Positions 59,833 through 64,000 of a DNA stretch of 64,000 nt are shown in pieces (the stretch's first letter is position 1; every line of letters starts with the position of its first letter). A model generated the notes under the pieces. The model made no database searches. It worked only from the letters and a program-made list of their open reading frames with translations, and was not told the origin of the DNA. The position numbers and the translations under genes are program-made. The stretch comes from Myxococcales bacterium (GTDB taxonomy: Bacteria; Myxococcota_A; Polyangia; Haliangiales; Haliangiaceae): the NCBI GenBank assembly GCA_947483555.1, contig CANKMW010000023.1:31976-95975 (forward strand), given 5' to 3'.

Positions 59833-60399
59833 ATGAATAGCCTGCCGCGACGAGGGGTCGAACCAGGCGCATGTCGTTCCCGGGCAACGCTGGTGTGGTG
59901 CGCATGGGCGACGGTCGTGTGTCTCGGAGTTCACGGATGCACAGAAGCCACCGGAGGAGCCGTCGAGCTGTCCTGGGCGTTGCGCAGCACGCGCGACCGC
60001 GGCATCGACGATTGTGCCGACGGATCGATCGGCCGCATCCGCCTGTGGTGGGCCACCGACGACTCGCGTCGCTACACCGCGTTCCGGTGCGAGGCCAACC
60101 ACGGCGTGACCGCGTTCGATCTGCCGATCGGTCAGGTGTCGCTCTATGTCACACCGGAGTGCACCGATGGCAACACCGCGGATCCCGACCACTTCGTGAC
60201 GCCACCGCCCATCGTGCGCCAGGTCGCGATCGGCGAGACGGTGACCCTGGACGCGCTCTTGCTAGTGGTGAAGCTGGACGACTGCAACTCCCCGACCTGC
60301 ATCTGCGGCCGTCCCTGCGACTGTGCGCAGGCCGTGGGCGCGCCCCTTGCTACGAATCCGTGGACGAAGCATTCTGACCCCCGAGGAGAGGACCCATGA
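59833..60399 (+). CDS. Putative lipoprotein, first of a paralogous pair
   Basis: 188 residues. Signal ends with CLGVHGC. Mature region (GGAVELSWALRST, IGRIRLWWATD, TAFDLPIGQVSLYVTPEC) is laid out like that of the next gene: ligand-like beta strands with Ser/Trp near the N-terminus and a Cys pair. C-terminus has CICGRPCDC. Overlaps the next gene by four bases (ATGA). Confidence 0.65.
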   Translation: MNSLPRRGVEPGACRSRATLVWCAWATVVCLGVHGCTEATGGAVELSWALRSTRDRGIDDCADGSIGRIRLWWATDDSRRYTAFRCEANHGVTAFDLPIGQVSLYVTPECTDGNTADPDHFVTPPPIVRQVAIGETVTLDALLLVVKLDDCNSPTCICGRPCDCAQAVGAPLATNPWTKHSDPRGEDP

Positions 60400-61145
60400 A
60401 GAGACTCATCTTGACTGCACTATCGATTGGCGCCGCGTCGCAAGCCGCGGGTTGCATCATCGTCTCTGACGACAACGACACCGGCGATGCCCAGGTCTCC
60501 TGGACGCTGCTGTCGGCCGACGTCAACGGCAATCCGATCGCCGCCAACTGCCCTGCGGGTGCCACCTCCGCGATCATCTACTCGCTCCTCGAGGGCGCGC
60601 CCGCGGGCGACGCCTACGTCGACAAGTACGCGTGCGCCGCCGGCGGCGGCAGCGCCGCTGACCTGCCCGAAGGACGCTACCTGGTCTGGGTCCGCCTCAC
60701 CGACAGCTCGGAGGCCACGCTGTTCGCCGAGTCGGGCAGCCTGATCACCGACATCGTCGCCGGCGCCGTGACCCCGGTCGGTCACTCCATCTTCGTCGAC
60801 CACGCCTTCTACCAGGTCGGCTGGACGCTGACGGCCGGTGGCGTCAACGCCAGCTGTTCGCAGATCACGACCGAGGACGGCGTCTCGATGCTTGCCACCA
60901 ACTCGGGCGGTGGCTTCGTCGACACCATCGTCGACTGCGAGGAAGGCGAGGCCGGCCGGCAGACCATCACCGACCCGCTACCGTCGTCCCTCGCCGGCAG
61001 CGCGTACACGATGGCGATCTCGCTCATCAACGTGTCCAACCAGCCGATCGGTGACGCCCCGACCATCGCGGCCAACCCGGACCGCGCGTTGAACTACGGC
61101 AACGAGTACCAGAACCTCGGGTCGGTCAACATCACCGTCCGCTAG
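60396..61145 (+). CDS. Putative lipoprotein, second of the pair
   Basis: 249 residues. Signal ends with AASQAAGC. Mature region has VSWTLLSADVNGNPIAANC near the start, parallel to the previous gene's VELSWALRST block, plus GWTLTAGGVNASCSQITT and a closing SLINVSNQPIG. Both proteins probably form beta-sandwich lipoproteins of unknown function. A terminator follows. Confidence 0.68.
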   Translation: MKRLILTALSIGAASQAAGCIIVSDDNDTGDAQVSWTLLSADVNGNPIAANCPAGATSAIIYSLLEGAPAGDAYVDKYACAAGGGSAADLPEGRYLVWVRLTDSSEATLFAESGSLITDIVAGAVTPVGHSIFVDHAFYQVGWTLTAGGVNASCSQITTEDGVSMLATNSGGGFVDTIVDCEEGEAGRQTITDPLPSSLAGSAYTMAISLINVSNQPIGDAPTIAANPDRALNYGNEYQNLGSVNITVR

Positions 61146-61173
61146 CTCGCGCCCGCATCTGCGCAGGATGCGG

Positions 61174-61205
61174 CCCCTCCGGCTCGACGAGTCGGAGGGG
61201 TTTTT
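61174..61205 (+). terminator. Rho-independent terminator of the lipoprotein pair
   Basis: CCCCTCCG (61174-61181) and CGGAGGGG (61193-61200) form a perfect 8-bp stem with an 11-base loop, followed by TTTTT. It is the clearest intrinsic terminator in the window. Confidence 0.9.
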
Positions 61206-61282
61206 CGCTTTCGCCCACCTGGTCGTGACGCGCACCGCGCATCCCGCGGGCTCCTCGTCGGGTTTTCAGCTAGGCTGGGGGG

Positions 61283-62035
61283 GTGTCGCGGCCGCCCGGC
61301 TTCCAGCACTTCGATCGCAGCCAGCTACGCATCACCCGCGTCGCGATGATCTTGCTGTTCGCGCTGGTCGGCGTGTCGCTCGTGTTCGCGATGCAGGAAC
61401 CGGACGGCAAGGACCGGATGGCGCGCTTGCTGGTGCCGTCGTCTGACAGCGTGTGGCGCGAGGGACGGATCTGGACGCTGGTCACCGGGCCGTTCATCGA
61501 GCTGCGCATCTTCGGGCTGGTGTTCCAGGGCCTGATGATCTGGATGATGCTGCCGGCGCTCGAGCGCTGGTGGGGGCCGCGTCGCTTCGCCTTGTTCGTC
61601 GGGCTCACCGCGCTGGCCGGCACCGTCGCCGGCACGTTGATGGGCGTGGTCACCGGTCGCAACGTGCCGATCGTCGGCCTCGATCCGACGCTGTTCGCGT
61701 CGGCGATCGCGTTCGGCATCCTCTACGCTCGCCAGCCGATCCAGTTCTTCGGCGTCCTGCCGATGACCGGCCGCCAGTTCATGTACGGCATGCTCGCGCT
61801 GGTCGCGGTCTTCATCCTGATCGGCCAGCAGTGGGAAGAGGGCGCCGCCATGGGCGCCGCCATGCTGGTCGCCGCCGGCATCACCAGCGGCCGCGTCGAT
61901 CCGATCGCCATCTGGCGCCGCTGGCGCTACGACCGCGCCCGCTCCCACCTCTCGGTGGTGCCGCCGCCGCCCCCCAGCGGCGGTGGCAAGGGCAAGCGCG
62001 GCGGTTCCAAGACCGACGAGCGGTACCTGAACTAG
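61283..62035 (+). CDS. Rhomboid-like multi-pass membrane protein, catalytically degenerate
   Basis: 250 residues from GTG 61283, after a G-rich ribosome site. Six hydrophobic segments; the order WTLVTGPFIEL, LPALERWWGPRRF and GTVAGTLMG resembles a rhomboid. The Ser position, usually GxSG, reads VGLDPTL, with no Ser, and no clear catalytic His is seen. Probably an inactive rhomboid-like membrane chaperone. Tail is Pro/Gly/Lys-rich. Confidence 0.65.
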   Translation: MSRPPGFQHFDRSQLRITRVAMILLFALVGVSLVFAMQEPDGKDRMARLLVPSSDSVWREGRIWTLVTGPFIELRIFGLVFQGLMIWMMLPALERWWGPRRFALFVGLTALAGTVAGTLMGVVTGRNVPIVGLDPTLFASAIAFGILYARQPIQFFGVLPMTGRQFMYGMLALVAVFILIGQQWEEGAAMGAAMLVAAGITSGRVDPIAIWRRWRYDRARSHLSVVPPPPPSGGGKGKRGGSKTDERYLN

Positions 62036-62110
62036 CTCCCATCCAGGTCGGGCACCCGGTCCGCGCTGCCGCGCCCTTGGCCGCCGGCACGCCGTGATAG
62101 GCTGGCCGCG

Positions 62111-63602
<1,492 letters not shown>

Positions 63603-63604
<2 letters not shown>

Positions 63605-63654
63605 GATCGTTGGCCGAGATCGTCGGCCGAGATCGTCGGTCGAGATCGTCGGCG
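63603..63654. repeat. 13-bp tandem repeat after the FHA-sigma54 gene
   Basis: Four copies of GAGATCGTYGGYC with small changes, starting at the stop codon of the sigma54 activator gene. Its role is unknown; a simple slippage tract. Confidence 0.75.
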
Positions 63655-63786
63655 GCCGTGAACGAGCGGCGTCACCGCGAGTGTGAAACCGCACAGGCGC
63701 CACCGGCAGCGACCGACCGAAAACGACGACGGCACCCGGGTGGGTGCCGTCGATGGCCACAGGGCGCAGGCGGCAGCGCCGCGAGA

Positions 63787-64000
63787 TCAGCGGCCGCGGC
63801 GGTCGCGCGACGGGGCGGTCGGCGCTGGGGCTGCCGGCGGCGCCGAGGGACGGATCGGGGCCTTACCCTCGGTGCGCGGCGGCGGCGCCGACTGCGGCGG
63901 CGAGGCGCGATCGGGGCGCGGTTCCTGGGCCCGCGGTGGCGGCGCCGCAGGGCGGGCCGGCGGCGCGACCGCCGGCGGACGCGGTTCCTGGGCCCGCGGC
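63787..64000 (-). CDS. Proline-rich protein, C-terminal part (continues beyond the window)
   Basis: The TGA at 63787-63789 ends a frame open to the window edge, giving 70 residues: PRAQEPRP twice, then PDRASPPQSAPPPRTEG and a final PTAPSRDRRGR. Very Pro/Ala/Arg-rich, so a disordered tail. The direct repeat CGCGGTTCCTGGGCCCGCGG occurs twice. What the rest of the protein does cannot be seen. Confidence 0.6.
   Translation of the reverse strand, partial: PRAQEPRPPAVAPPARPAAPPPRAQEPRPDRASPPQSAPPPRTEGKAPIRPSAPPAAPAPTAPSRDRRGR

Overview
This is a GC-rich, gene-dense chromosomal window from a Gram-negative bacterium. It looks like a myxobacterium-type deltaproteobacterium (Myxococcota), with the Haliangiaceae/Kofleriaceae side as my best guess. 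The basis is a large set of small lipoproteins with Asp/Gly-rich tethers after the lipobox, two very large Ser/Thr kinases, AgmX/TonB-like C-termini, a FHA-sigma54 activator, a complete tolQ-tolR-tolA/TonB-like-tolB operon, and outer-membrane barrels. No rRNA, tRNA, CRISPR, transposase or prophage gene was recognised. Almost every gene pair is packed with ATGA/GTGA overlaps or short gaps.

Layout. 1-1.6 kb: Baeyer-Villiger-type monooxygenase (cut by the window edge) and a diiron-like metal-dependent hydrolase, under an operator-like inverted repeat. 1.7-12 kb: a lipoprotein, a giant carboxylic acid reductase with a discoidin-like N-terminus, a DUF4139 lipoprotein with an inserted thrombospondin-3/OmpA block, a small-protein/nucleotidyltransferase pair, a TVP38-type membrane protein and an AgmX-like lipoprotein. 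12-16 kb: kinase-cyclase-like-ATPase-TPR regulator. 16-26 kb: SDR, DUF4349 lipoprotein, ttcA, propeller-type lipoproteins, and recD2. 26.3-30.1 kb: a likely exopolysaccharide synthase locus (carboxypeptidase-regulatory-like anchored protein, processive GT2, adaptor). 31-43.7 kb: a polyhydroxyalkanoate (PHA) region with two PhaC synthases, two short phasin/PhaE-like proteins, a reductase, an acyl-CoA synthetase and the regulator PhaR, interleaved with lipoproteins, an alpha/beta hydrolase and an outer-membrane barrel. 43.8-55.7 kb: pfkA, enoyl-CoA hydratase, GNAT, a zinc-ribbon kinase, radC, an OM protein, an ECF sigma/anti-sigma pair, and a PNGase F-like lipoprotein. 55.9-59.7 kb: a second small-protein/nucleotidyltransferase pair and the tol operon. 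59.8-64 kb: a paralogous lipoprotein pair ending in a clear terminator, a rhomboid-like membrane protein, an FHA-sigma54 regulator, and a partial proline-rich gene.

The most unusual feature is a family of GGTTTC hexamer arrays. Four arrays occur in the window. Two lie within a few bases after stop codons. Two are translated as Thr-Glu tracts: one as the linker between the adenylation and carrier domains of the reductase, the other as the C-terminal tail of the alpha/beta hydrolase. The hexamer has no stop codon in any of six frames, so it can be absorbed into genes without truncating them. A second repeat family (REP-like palindromes) fills the gap before the barrel gene and lies inside the apparent 5' coding end of the lipoprotein after it. 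Functional calls rest on motif reading only; no database search was possible.
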